NCBI GenBank assembly: GCA_002840715.1
Contig: PHBW01000004.1
Coordinates: 83,701-147,700, forward strand
Direction: 5' to 3'
From: Chloroflexi bacterium HGW-Chloroflexi-4
GTDB taxonomy: Bacteria; Chloroflexota; Anaerolineae; Anaerolineales; Anaerolineaceae
Length of the DNA stretch: 64,000 bases
Shown: piece by piece, positions 25,187-33,498 of the stretch
Numbering within the stretch: the stretch's first letter is position 1
Layout of the letters: each line of letters starts with the position of its first letter
The notes under the pieces: generated by a model
Database searches by the model: none
Seen by the model: only the letters and a program-made list of their open reading frames with translations
Told to the model about the DNA's origin: nothing
Translations under genes and position numbers: made by a program

Positions 25187-26809
25187 TTACTTCTCATCCT
25201 CAGCCAACCAAAGTTGGATAATCTCGGCGACACTAGCTGGAGAATCTTCACTCAATCGAGTCATTACTTTTTGCATTTGCTCATCTTCTGCTGAGATTCT
25301 TTGTTTTGGAACCGGCATTTCAACTTGAGTTGAAATGGTGGCCATTTGAGGCACTGGAATTGTGGGGCTTATCATGGGAGCCATTTGCGGAGCACGTAAT
25401 GCATTATCTGATACGTTTTTCATCACAGGCACCCACGCATCATTTGAAGCCAATTTCAAGTTTTTCAATAATTTTTGTACATAAAGTAACAAGATTATAA
25501 AAAGTAAAACTGCTCCACCAATTTCACCATATTTAATATACATGCTGGTTTTAGAAGCGGCTTCCATTTCAGCGACCTGGTCAGTATAAAATGTTCTGTC
25601 AAACACTATTGATTCAACAGATAATGAATCGCCGCGCTCCGCATCGATGCCAACGGCTGCAGAAACAGCATTTTTTAACACATTTAATTGAGTGGGATCG
25701 GTGATTGAATCAACCAGAACTGATACTGAAATTTGTTTTATTTGTCCTGGCTCAATTAATTCGTGAGATTGTGTAGATGCCAGTTCATAATTAGTGGTTG
25801 TGTCCGTTTTTTGATAATTGGTAGAGCCTGTTCCGCCTGTTGCGGTGGCAACTGGAGTAGGCAAATTACTGGTCGCTCCTGGAACACCACCAGTAGTTGT
25901 TCCGTTTGTGGTGTAAGTTTCAGAAGTAACCGAAGAAGAACGAATTGCCGAAGGGGTTGGATCAAAGGTTTGAGAAGTCACTTCTCTTTGAGTCCAATCC
26001 AAAGTAACATTTGCTTGAACAATAGCTTTATCAGGACCCAATACAGAATCTAACATTTGTTGAGCTTTATATTGAATATCTTTTGCGGCGGCTAATTCAG
26101 CAGTGCGCCTACTATCGGTAACTGCAGCTGCTGCAGCGTCTGAGCCTGTTGTAGCACCTGATGCAAGCATATTTCCTTCGCTATCAACAACAACCACATT
26201 TTCAGACTTTAAACCTTCGATACTAGCTGAAACAAGATGCGTAATCGCGCGAACTTGACCTGAATCGAGAGCTGTTCCAGATTTGGTTTTTACCATAATT
26301 GAAGCAGTAGGTTCTTTTTGGGTGGAAGACAATAGTGTCTTTTCAGGTACAACGATATGAACACTTACAGCCTCAATAGCATTAAGGCTGCCTATTGTTC
26401 TCTCCAACTCGCCCTGAACTGCTCTTTGATAATTAACTTTTTGTGTAAATTCCGTCATGCCCAATGAGGTTGCATCAAACAACTCATAACCGACAGTCGT
26501 CCCTGTCTGGGGTAATCCGGCTGATGCCATTTTCAGTCTAACGTTATAAACTTGGTCAGATGGCACGAGGATTGTTGAGGATCCATCTAATTTATAAGAT
26601 ATTCCCTCTGTGGTCAATTCTTCTACAATTGCGCCTGCATCCGCTTCTGATAGACCGCTAAAAGCAACTGCATATGTCGTTTTTGTTGCCCAGGTTACTA
26701 AAATTGGAATTAGTATTGCGGCTGCCAGAACAAGTGCGATTAAGGTTACCTTCTCGCTTGTTTTTTGTCTTTTCCAAAAGGCTTGGAATTGTTGTACGAT
26801 GGCATTCAT
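25187..26809 (-). CDS. fliF: MS-ring protein FliF
   Basis: 540 aa. N-terminal membrane segment, ring-building motifs (SGLSEADAGAIVEELTTEGI; SDQVYNVRLKMASAGLPQTGTTVGYELFD; RAVQGELERTIGSLNAIEAVSVHIVVPE), a Thr/Ser-rich middle, a second membrane segment near residue 440, and a short C terminus for FliG binding. Complete. Confidence 0.97.
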   Translation of the reverse strand: MNAIVQQFQAFWKRQKTSEKVTLIALVLAAAILIPILVTWATKTTYAVAFSGLSEADAGAIVEELTTEGISYKLDGSSTILVPSDQVYNVRLKMASAGLPQTGTTVGYELFDATSLGMTEFTQKVNYQRAVQGELERTIGSLNAIEAVSVHIVVPEKTLLSSTQKEPTASIMVKTKSGTALDSGQVRAITHLVSASIEGLKSENVVVVDSEGNMLASGATTGSDAAAAAVTDSRRTAELAAAKDIQYKAQQMLDSVLGPDKAIVQANVTLDWTQREVTSQTFDPTPSAIRSSSVTSETYTTNGTTTGGVPGATSNLPTPVATATGGTGSTNYQKTDTTTNYELASTQSHELIEPGQIKQISVSVLVDSITDPTQLNVLKNAVSAAVGIDAERGDSLSVESIVFDRTFYTDQVAEMEAASKTSMYIKYGEIGGAVLLFIILLLYVQKLLKNLKLASNDAWVPVMKNVSDNALRAPQMAPMISPTIPVPQMATISTQVEMPVPKQRISAEDEQMQKVMTRLSEDSPASVAEIIQLWLAEDEK

Positions 26810-26826
26810 AATGATAATTCCTTAAT

Positions 26827-27132
26827 TTAGATGTTCATTCGCATTACTTCTCGATAAGCGTCAACTAATTTATCGCGTATTGCCATGGCTACACGAAAAT
26901 TGACATCATTTTCAGTTGTTGCAATCATCACATCTGCTACATCGATATCTTTTCCGCTGGCAAGCTGCGTAACCAATGAATCAGCATTTGTTTGAGATTC
27001 ATTTAATGAATTTAAGACTTGATTAAAGGTATCTCCAAGTGAATCTGCTTTATTAGTCGCAGTTGTTTTTACGCCCTGAGAAATTCCTTGTAAGCCTGAA
27101 GTAGTAAGTGGTGAAATTGAAGATATCGTCAT
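26827..27132 (-). CDS. fliE: MS-ring-rod junction protein FliE
   Basis: 101 aa. Family signature ASGKDIDVADVMIATTENDVNFRVAMAIRDKLVDAYREVMRMNI at the C terminus. It lies between flgC and fliF as usual. Confidence 0.94.
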   Translation of the reverse strand: MTISSISPLTTSGLQGISQGVKTTATNKADSLGDTFNQVLNSLNESQTNADSLVTQLASGKDIDVADVMIATTENDVNFRVAMAIRDKLVDAYREVMRMNI

Positions 27133-27148
27133 TTTTTATCCTCTGGCT

Positions 27149-27604
27149 TTATCTGCCAATATTCAAAGCTTTTAAGGCCATATTTTTGCTGGCGTCAACC
27201 ACAGCCAAATTTGCTTCATACGATCTGGTTGCAGATAACATATTCGTCATCTCAGTGACCAGATCAACATTAGGGTAAGTAACATATCCTTCTGCATCGG
27301 CATCCGGATGACTGGGATCATATACTTTTGCGCCTGTGGTTTGGTCAGTGACTATTTGAGCAATTTGCACGCCGGATTGACTTTCTGCAATCGGCATCTT
27401 GCTTGCCAACCTATTTGCAATAAATTCTGGCAGGCCAACCTGGTTTCCTTGTGCTTGAAATACAACATCCTGCCGTTTATAAGGTCCACCCTCTTCAGTG
27501 CTTGTTGTTTGCGCATTTGCTATGTTATTCGAAATTAAATCCAAACGCAGCCTTTGTGCAGATAAGGCGGCTGAGCTAACACGCATATTACTCCAAAAAC
27601 TCAT
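27149..27604 (-). CDS. flgC: Flagellar proximal-rod protein FlgC
   Basis: 151 aa. N-terminal ALSAQRLRLDLISNNIANAQTT, then GPYKRQDVVFQ, and the C-terminal YVTYPNVDLVTEMTNMLSATRSYEANLAVVDASKNMALKALNIGR are diagnostic. First gene of the long basal-body operon; a GAGGAG ribosome binding site precedes it. No sigma-28 promoter is visible here, so transcription probably uses another sigma factor. Confidence 0.95.
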   Translation of the reverse strand: MSFWSNMRVSSAALSAQRLRLDLISNNIANAQTTSTEEGGPYKRQDVVFQAQGNQVGLPEFIANRLASKMPIAESQSGVQIAQIVTDQTTGAKVYDPSHPDADAEGYVTYPNVDLVTEMTNMLSATRSYEANLAVVDASKNMALKALNIGR

Positions 27605-27724
27605 AGTGACTCCTCAACCAGCAACGGTTTACTATGGAGTCATCTTATCATGTGGGGGAAATTGATTCAGTAAAGGAGATATGAACTTCAAATAAAAAAC
27701 GCGTGAAGGAATTTAATATCCAAA

Positions 27725-27751
27725 TTGGGCACTCGATTTTCCAGTGCCCAA
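27725..27751 (-). terminator. Stem-loop after fliS
   Basis: Perfect 9-bp inverted repeat TTGGGCACT / AGTGCCCAA with a 9-base loop, 22 bases past the fliS stop; a short T-stretch follows on the reverse strand. It separates the late fliS unit from the flgC operon. Confidence 0.6.
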
Positions 27752-27772
27752 ACCTTGTCTATTATTTTAAAT

Positions 27773-28141
27773 CTATGCCGGTGTTTCTAAGGCGATCCTT
27801 GATGGTTGAACAGAGGTTGTTTTAACCGGCGTTATTTTTTTTTCAGTTTGAACCCAGGCATCTCTTAATTCGCTCAATGCAGAAATCGCACTGTTGTAAT
27901 CACCTTGACGTATACAATCAAGACACCATTGATAAACTCTAAAAAGTCCTAAGGCCACATCTTGATATTCAAAATTCAAAGCATCACGCAAAACGCTAAT
28001 GGCACGTGTAGCTTTTTCAAAATCTTTTCGTTCACAAGATTGAATTGCCAAATCATATGCCATCACAACTAAACGAAGCGGGCTTGCACCTAAAACGTCG
28101 TTTTGCCGATACTCTTGACTTCTGAAGGGTTGTTGAAACAT
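27773..28141 (-). CDS. fliS: Flagellin export chaperone FliS
   Basis: 122 aa. YRQNDVLGASPLRLVVMAYDLAIQSCERKDFE matches the FliS N-terminal helix bundle. FliS holds flagellin unfolded until export. It has its own sigma-28 promoter at 28209-28183 and a stem-loop behind it. Confidence 0.9.
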   Translation of the reverse strand: MFQQPFRSQEYRQNDVLGASPLRLVVMAYDLAIQSCERKDFEKATRAISVLRDALNFEYQDVALGLFRVYQWCLDCIRQGDYNSAISALSELRDAWVQTEKKITPVKTTSVQPSRIALETPA

Positions 28142-28182
28142 TTTATTGCTCCTGCTCAGAATTATTGTTTCTTATACTTACA

Positions 28183-28209
28183 TTATCGGCCAAGTTGATC
28201 TCAACTTTA
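28183..28209 (-). promoter_or_regulatory. Sigma-28 promoter of fliS
   Basis: On the reverse strand: TAAAGTTG (28209-28202), 11-base spacer, GCCGATAA (28190-28183). 15 of 16 consensus matches with exact spacing, about 42 bases before the fliS start. Confidence 0.88.
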
Positions 28210-28246
28210 GATCAATTTCGCAAAATATAAGCAAGAAAAATAATTC

Positions 28247-28573
28247 TTATGCAAAAATGGTTACCAAATCTCCACGGGTCAAATTTTTCAATTCATCCGT
28301 TGGAATGGTGCGAATGATTTGTCTGCTTGATTTATCCAATACAAGCACAGTTACATCATTCGTTTTTGCATCTACAATAAATTTCAACCGAACATCACCG
28401 TTCAACACAGGGGCAGAAGCTGTTTGTTCAGCAGCTTTACCTTGTTCAGTCGGTCTTTCTTTCTGAACAGTTTCACCATGAGTTGAAACCTCTACGGGTT
28501 TTGGCGCCTCGACCTGAATTGGTCCTGAGCCAAAATCTACTTGACCTACTTTGTTTACAGAATTTACTGACAT
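28247..28573 (-). CDS. flaG: FlaG-family protein
   Basis: 108 aa from ATG 28573, chosen because GGAGGG lies five bases upstream; an ATG at 28591 has no such site. The C-terminal FlaG domain (VRLKFIVDAKTNDVTVLVLDKSSRQIIRTIPTDEL) is clear; the N-terminal half is unstructured. FlaG proteins affect filament length; the gene next to fliD is the usual location. Confidence 0.87.
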   Translation of the reverse strand: MSVNSVNKVGQVDFGSGPIQVEAPKPVEVSTHGETVQKERPTEQGKAAEQTASAPVLNGDVRLKFIVDAKTNDVTVLVLDKSSRQIIRTIPTDELKNLTRGDLVTIFA

Positions 28574-28648
28574 TTTTCCCTCCGGCATCATGCCTGAGAT
28601 CTTGAATCTGAATGTTACACTAACCAGGTCCTTCTGGTTAATAAAAAC

Positions 28649-30397
28649 CTAAGCATAAAGACTTGCATAAAGTGATGTTACCCAGGCAGAATTTGTATTT
28701 TGAGTATTTGACAATAAATCCATCTGCGCTTGAACATCTGCATAATATTTTATTAATACCTGTTCCCGTGCATCCAACCTCTTATTCATACTAATAATTG
28801 AATTACCGACATCAATCGTCTTTTTTGCATTTGCTTTTATTAGTTGATCAACATAAGAAGTTGTTCCTGTATATTTATCTAATTTTGAAGTGACATCAGA
28901 CATCACGCGATCCATTACAGATATCACATCTGAATAATTATTATTTAGTGCATTTTCCAACTTAGCATTGTTCGTTATTGTCATGTTTAATTGACTATCA
29001 ACTGTAATTCCTATATCCTTAATCGATTTATAAACAGTTGCTGTTAAATCTGAGCTTCCCACGAGACTGAATAGTGAATTTCTCAAGTTAATAATTGATT
29101 GATCACCCGACAAGGATCCTCGTGTATATGTGTTGTCAGTATTCTTAGTAATGGTTAGGTTTGAACTAATGTAACTCTGTAATGCATTAAAATTAGTAAT
29201 AAATGTATTTATCGCAGCTTTTTGTGACGTATTATCTGAATTAATATTGAGTGTTGCTGATTTTCCTTCAGCATCAGCTGCGAGGTTTAAAGTTACTCCA
29301 CTAATGACATCTGTTAAAGCTGAATTTTGAGAACGCGTGACTAACAAGCCATTCACTTTAAAGGTTGCGTCACGTGCAGACTGCATAGGGTTTTTAAAAC
29401 TTGAACCTGTTAAAATGCCGAGGTCACCTAAAACAGCACCACTTGCCTGGATCTCATGTGATTCGCCTGTATATTTTGAACTCAATACCATTTGTTTATT
29501 TACCACTGTAGCAATAACCTCATTGCCTGATGCAAAATTGCTTGAGTTTATTGCAAAAGCAATATCATTGAGCGACATACTTGATGAAACAACAACTTCA
29601 GCACCTTTTGCTTGATAATTAATGCTAGTTGCACCACTCAATTTACTTTTTTCAACAAAATTAGATGAGTCAGTTCCGAAATTAATATTTAATCCCCGGC
29701 CTGTTGAAAAAGTAATACCATCCGTAGGAATTGCCTGCCATGAATTAGTAAAATTGGTTGTACTATTGCCGTTAGCTATTTTTATTGCAGTGCCTTCGCT
29801 GTCAACAAGTCTAAATTGCCAGGTGCCAGCTGCGTTTTTCTGAGTTTCGATGTAATAAGTCCCATTTCCAATTTCTTTTTGTCCTGTAGCAATGGAATCG
29901 CTTGTATTTACTTGCGAAATGGTATCAGGAGATTGAAGAGTAACTACTGCACTGCGGTTTTGGGTTCCGCCAATATAGAAAGTTCCACTCTTAGCTAATG
30001 CCTGATCGGAATATTCTTGCTGATCTGAACGCACCCGATGCGCCAATGCCAAGCTTATCTCTGAAATATCATAGGATGATGCAACTGCACTACTAGAACT
30101 TGCTGCACTAATAATTGTAGTTCCTGTAGCAATATTCGAAACAGAAACAGTTCTTCCGGCTTTTAGTGTGTAAAAAGGATCGGTACTGATCAAAGCTTTT
30201 GATGATGTTCGCAATGCGTCCAATTTCGTTTTTAGTTCCGCATACATGGTTCGTTGAGTCTGCAACGCAGTTTGCTGCGCTTCAAGCTTAGTTAATGGAG
30301 CGCTTTCCATTTTAATTTGATAATCAATCAAATTTTGGTAAGTCGTATCCAGTGACGTAAGACTGGTCCCAGATGTGGATGATGAAGTTGTGGTCAT
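28649..30397 (-). CDS. fliD: Filament cap protein FliD
   Basis: 582 aa. N-terminal TYQNLIDYQIKMESAPLTKLEAQQTALQTQ and the C-terminal coiled region (VDQLIKANAKKTIDVGNSIISMNKRLDAREQVLIKYYADVQAQMDLL) fit FliD. The internal segment at about residues 168-243 (GNGTYYIETQ ... FRLVDSEGTAIKI ... STGRGLNINFG) resembles the repeated module of FlgE and FliC. Own sigma-28 promoter at 30531-30505. Confidence 0.92.
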   Translation of the reverse strand: MTTTSSSTSGTSLTSLDTTYQNLIDYQIKMESAPLTKLEAQQTALQTQRTMYAELKTKLDALRTSSKALISTDPFYTLKAGRTVSVSNIATGTTIISAASSSSAVASSYDISEISLALAHRVRSDQQEYSDQALAKSGTFYIGGTQNRSAVVTLQSPDTISQVNTSDSIATGQKEIGNGTYYIETQKNAAGTWQFRLVDSEGTAIKIANGNSTTNFTNSWQAIPTDGITFSTGRGLNINFGTDSSNFVEKSKLSGATSINYQAKGAEVVVSSSMSLNDIAFAINSSNFASGNEVIATVVNKQMVLSSKYTGESHEIQASGAVLGDLGILTGSSFKNPMQSARDATFKVNGLLVTRSQNSALTDVISGVTLNLAADAEGKSATLNINSDNTSQKAAINTFITNFNALQSYISSNLTITKNTDNTYTRGSLSGDQSIINLRNSLFSLVGSSDLTATVYKSIKDIGITVDSQLNMTITNNAKLENALNNNYSDVISVMDRVMSDVTSKLDKYTGTTSYVDQLIKANAKKTIDVGNSIISMNKRLDAREQVLIKYYADVQAQMDLLSNTQNTNSAWVTSLYASLYA

Positions 30398-30504
30398 TGT
30401 TTCACCTCAAATGAAGCATTTCTATTTTTCCGGAAAATCTGCTTCACAAACCGGACTTTCTTTAAATAACAACTATCAAAAACAATCTTTAATACCTATT
30501 CACA

Positions 30505-30531
30505 TTAACGGACATATTGTGAAAAACTTTA
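30505..30531 (-). promoter_or_regulatory. Sigma-28 promoter of fliD-flaG
   Basis: Reverse strand: TAAAGTTT (30531-30524), 11-base spacer, TCCGTTAA (30512-30505). 14 of 16 consensus matches with exact spacing, and both elements are identical to those of the fliC promoter. Gives a leader of about 100 bases. Confidence 0.85.
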
Positions 30532-30582
30532 CTTAAAAATGAAACCAATTTTAGTTGCAAATCTTTTTACTATAATAATAAA

Positions 30583-30610
30583 GAACCGGCCTTTGAAAAA
30601 AGGCCGGTTC
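30583..30610 (-). terminator. Intrinsic terminator of fliC
   Basis: Perfect 12-bp stem GAACCGGCCTTT / AAAGGCCGGTTC with a GAAA-type 4-base loop, 16 bases past the fliC stop; the reverse strand continues TTTATTATTATAG. Separates fliC from fliD. Confidence 0.85.
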
Positions 30611-30626
30611 AATACGAAAAAGCTAA

Positions 30627-32192
30627 TTACTTGAAGAGGGAGAGTAGAAATTGAGGAGCTGCATTAGCCTGGGCTAACATTGCAGTAGAGGTCTGCTGCA
30701 ATATCATCAGTTTGCTCGCATTCACTTGCTCTTCAGCCATATTGGCGTTCATGATTCGGTTATAAGATGCTTCAATGTTGATCTGTGAAGACGAAACCTG
30801 ATCTTCTTTGAAGGTTAATGAACCGGTCAAGGATCCAATTTTGGAGAGTTGAGAATTGACCAGGACCATTGCATCATCAATTTTCTTCATGTACGCCGCA
30901 AAGTCATCCGCATTTGACACCGCCACCGTACCATTTAATCCTGACAGTGCCATATTTACTCCAGCAGCAGATGCAGCTACTGAATGAGTATAACTGAAAG
31001 CGCCGCTTGTTCTTACTGCGTCGGTACCAGCGCCATCATCGAAGACAAATGAGTCGCTAACACCGGTAGCATTAGCAGCAATGCCGGTTCCCAAAGTAAT
31101 TTCCAGAGAGTTTCCGAAATCAATAGTAGCACCTGCAGTAGTTCCGTCGTACGCGACAGTTACAGAACTACCATATGCAGCTCCAAGACTATCCAATAAA
31201 GTGGCTGTAACTGACGTGCCACCTGCCGAGATGGTGTAAGAAACTGTATAGCTACCATCAACTAATGCAACACCAGATGTTCCAGTGCCGGAAAGGTCAA
31301 CAGTCATGCCAGTACCAACGACAGAAGTGCCAACGATGCTTGCAGCAACGGGATCTGTTCCAACCTGACCAGTGGCCAAAGCTACAGAAATACCATTTCC
31401 GAAGTTGATGGTTGCTCCAGCAGAAGCAGAATATGTACCAGTGACAGCACTACCTACTGCTTGACCAGCAAGAGAAAGTTGTGAAGAATAAGTATAACCA
31501 TCAGTTGAATTGCCAGAGATCGTGGTCGTGACTGTATAGGAAGTTCCAGTTGCAGCTTCTGTCCCGGATGCAGCTACAGCACTGGCAGTATAAACGGTTC
31601 CAATGCTGCTTTGTGAAATAGTTGCGGAAGTGGCTTGAACAGCATCATTCAAAAGACCCAATGCTGAAGCCTGCATATCAGCCAGACCATATAATTTCGT
31701 GGTTTCGCCATAATCAGCACCAGTTTGGAAGGTCAATGCATTTGCCAGATCATTATAATTACCACCAATGAGTTTTTTGTCACTCCATTTGGTTTGAGCG
31801 ACAATGTCGTTAATTTGATTTGCATAAGAAAGCAACTGTTCTTTAACGATTGCGCGCTCTTCGGTACCATTGGTGTCATTTGCAGCATTTTCTGTGATCA
31901 TACGCATTGAGTTCAGGATGTCAGTCAAACGTCCTAAACCAGATTCTGCGACAGCCAAGAGGTTCTTGGCATCACCAATGTTTGAAAGAGCAACTTTCAA
32001 ACCTTCGCTGCGAGACATCATTTTTGTAGAGATCGCCAACCCGGCGGGATCATCCGCAGCGCTGTTGATTCTTCTACCAGTTGCCAGACGAGTCTGGTGA
32101 ATCGAAAGTTGTTTGTTGATGTTGGTCAACGCGTACAGCGCATTCATAGCGCCAATATTGCCAGCAATTCTAGTTACATCATTATCAGCCAT
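30627..32192 (-). CDS. fliC: Flagellin FliC
   Basis: 521 aa. Conserved N-terminal D0/D1 (NINKQLSIHQTRLATGRRIN, SAADDPAGLAIS, NIGDAKNLLAVAESGL) and C-terminal D1/D0 (NIEASYNRIMNANMAEEQVN, TSTAMLAQANAAPQFLLSLF). The exposed central part, about residues 197-407, contains two copies of a Thr/Ser/Gly-rich beta module (197-275 and 292-407) that is also present twice in FlgE. Transcription from a sigma-28 promoter at 32393; translation probably controlled by CsrA at two leader hairpins. Ribosome binding site GGAGG six bases before ATG. Only one flagellin gene is seen. Confidence 0.97.
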   Translation of the reverse strand: MADNDVTRIAGNIGAMNALYALTNINKQLSIHQTRLATGRRINSAADDPAGLAISTKMMSRSEGLKVALSNIGDAKNLLAVAESGLGRLTDILNSMRMITENAANDTNGTEERAIVKEQLLSYANQINDIVAQTKWSDKKLIGGNYNDLANALTFQTGADYGETTKLYGLADMQASALGLLNDAVQATSATISQSSIGTVYTASAVAASGTEAATGTSYTVTTTISGNSTDGYTYSSQLSLAGQAVGSAVTGTYSASAGATINFGNGISVALATGQVGTDPVAASIVGTSVVGTGMTVDLSGTGTSGVALVDGSYTVSYTISAGGTSVTATLLDSLGAAYGSSVTVAYDGTTAGATIDFGNSLEITLGTGIAANATGVSDSFVFDDGAGTDAVRTSGAFSYTHSVAASAAGVNMALSGLNGTVAVSNADDFAAYMKKIDDAMVLVNSQLSKIGSLTGSLTFKEDQVSSSQINIEASYNRIMNANMAEEQVNASKLMILQQTSTAMLAQANAAPQFLLSLFK

Positions 32193-32194
32193 TT

Positions 32195-32210
32195 CAAACC
32201 TCCATGTTTG
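32195..32210 (-). promoter_or_regulatory. Candidate CsrA-binding hairpin over the fliC ribosome binding site
   Basis: Reverse strand CAAAC-ATGGAG-GTTTG: perfect 5-bp stem, 6-base loop with GGA in the loop. The loop and the first base of the 3' arm form the GGAGG ribosome binding site, so CsrA binding would block initiation, as at site BS2 of Bacillus hag. Confidence 0.75.
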
Positions 32211-32222
32211 AGTATTTCTATT

Positions 32223-32238
32223 TGGGGATCCTTCCCCA
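32223..32238 (-). promoter_or_regulatory. Upstream CsrA-binding hairpin in the fliC leader
   Basis: Reverse strand TGGGG-AAGGAT-CCCCA: 5-bp stem, 6-base loop with GGA. It lies 28 bases (GGA to GGA) upstream of the second hairpin, within the span one CsrA dimer can bridge. Confidence 0.72.
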
Positions 32239-32262
32239 TTTTATTTGAGCTGTTATTTTCAA

Positions 32263-32293
32263 GTATCGGTGTTCAGCTCCGATGTTCCGATAC
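32263..32293 (-). repeat. Inverted repeat in the fliC leader
   Basis: GTATCGG (32263-32269) / CCGATAC (32287-32293), 7-bp arms, with a third internal CCGAT copy. It lies in the predicted transcribed leader, between the promoter and the CsrA hairpins. Could be an RNA structure or a regulator site; function unknown. Confidence 0.4.
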
Positions 32294-32366
32294 CCTTATT
32301 ACTTCTTGAATAATCTTTTTTTTCTTCGATAAGCACACTCCATATGAATGTATCTTTCTACAGTCA

Positions 32367-32393
32367 TTAACGGAAGAAGTATCAGAAACTTTA
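32367..32393 (-). promoter_or_regulatory. Sigma-28 promoter of fliC
   Basis: Reverse strand: TAAAGTTT (32393-32386), 11-base spacer, TCCGTTAA (32374-32367). 14 of 16 matches; both boxes identical to the fliD promoter. Predicted leader of about 165-170 bases, which holds the inverted repeat and both CsrA hairpins. The rest of the 32193-32536 gap has no gene. Confidence 0.85.
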
Positions 32394-32536
32394 GCCACAG
32401 ATCTAAATCATTAACAAATTCTAGGAATACCTTATCCATGAATTTAGCAACTAGTATAAAATTTGATATAGAGTACTTTGGATATATTTTTTCATATTGC
32501 TTGAAACACTAATATTCAGATCGATTAAGGAGATTT

Positions 32537-33400
32537 ATGATTCCATCACAAGATGTTTCATCCAAACCGAGTGCTGATTTATTTATTGAAATTCGCAATA
32601 GATTATTAGCGCCCCCATATAAAGATGTGTTGAAAATCAAGGAATTTATAGCATCATTAGACGGTCAATCATCTGGTTTGATTGTAAATATTGAAGGCGT
32701 GGACCTCCTAATAAAATCAGTTATTGATGTGCATTTAATAAGTAATATCTACATCCAGAAAGTTTATGATTACTTATTTACTGAACCTACGATTGTTGTA
32801 GATATTGGCGCAAATGTTGGTTACTCGGCCATTTGGTTCGCAAAAAATGATTTTGTAAAAAAGGTTTATGCATTTGAACCAGTAAAACCCACCTATGACC
32901 AAGCATTGGAATCGGTTCAATTAAATCCGTCATTTAGTAATAAAGTTGATTTTCGCAATATTGGTGTTTCAGACAGGAATCAAACATCTTCTATACTTTA
33001 TTTTAAAGATCACCATACGATATCCTCTGTATTGTTTACTGACCCTCGGAAAATCACTACTAGTGGAAAACCCCCAAGCAGTGTAACAATTGACTTAGTT
33101 AATGCGAAAACAATTTTTGATGAAATAATCACATACCAAGATCAACAGAATTGCAGAATGGTCATGAAGATTGATTGTGAAGGTTCAGAATATGCAATTT
33201 TTGATAAATTCGATACAAAAATTTGGAATGCTATTGATGTAATCCTTATGGAAGTACATGGAGAGCATTATCGAGATTTATTAAAGAAACTTGCATATCA
33301 TGGATTCGAGGTGTTTTCAATTAATCACCAAAAACATCAGATGTTTGGTCATCTTTGTGACGTTTATGCGATTAAATCTTATAAAAATAAGCAATTATAA
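32537..33400 (+). CDS. FkbM-family SAM-dependent methyltransferase
   Basis: 287 aa. SAM-binding motif I VVDIGANVGYSAIWFAKNDF with acidic partner YAFEPVKPTY, and the FkbM-type MKIDCEGSEYAIFDKF motif followed by DVILMEVHGEHY. Such enzymes often O-methylate sugars of polysaccharides or glycoproteins. Divergent from fliC and convergent with two glycosyltransferase genes, so methylation of a flagellin glycan is a reasonable inference. Ribosome binding site AAGGAG seven bases before ATG. Confidence 0.85.
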   Translation: MIPSQDVSSKPSADLFIEIRNRLLAPPYKDVLKIKEFIASLDGQSSGLIVNIEGVDLLIKSVIDVHLISNIYIQKVYDYLFTEPTIVVDIGANVGYSAIWFAKNDFVKKVYAFEPVKPTYDQALESVQLNPSFSNKVDFRNIGVSDRNQTSSILYFKDHHTISSVLFTDPRKITTSGKPPSSVTIDLVNAKTIFDEIITYQDQQNCRMVMKIDCEGSEYAIFDKFDTKIWNAIDVILMEVHGEHYRDLLKKLAYHGFEVFSINHQKHQMFGHLCDVYAIKSYKNKQL

Positions 33401-33436
33401 GAATTCTGGGACTAAAACTTACTGAATAAGAAAAAG

Positions 33437-33474
33437 AATAAGAGACTTATTAGAATTAAAAAAAGTCTCTTATT
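33437..33474. terminator. Bidirectional terminator
   Basis: 12-bp inverted repeat AATAAGAGACTT / AAGTCTCTTATT with a 14-base A-rich loop, between the convergent methyltransferase and glycosyltransferase genes; short T-rich flanks on both strands. Confidence 0.7.
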
Positions 33475-33498
33475 ATTGAATATCAATTAATGTTTGTG

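Noticed and set aside
32264..32271. CCGATAC in the fliC leader as a second sigma-28 -10 box
   Set aside because: No TAAA-type box lies 11 bases upstream, while a 14/16 match with exact spacing exists at 32393-32367.
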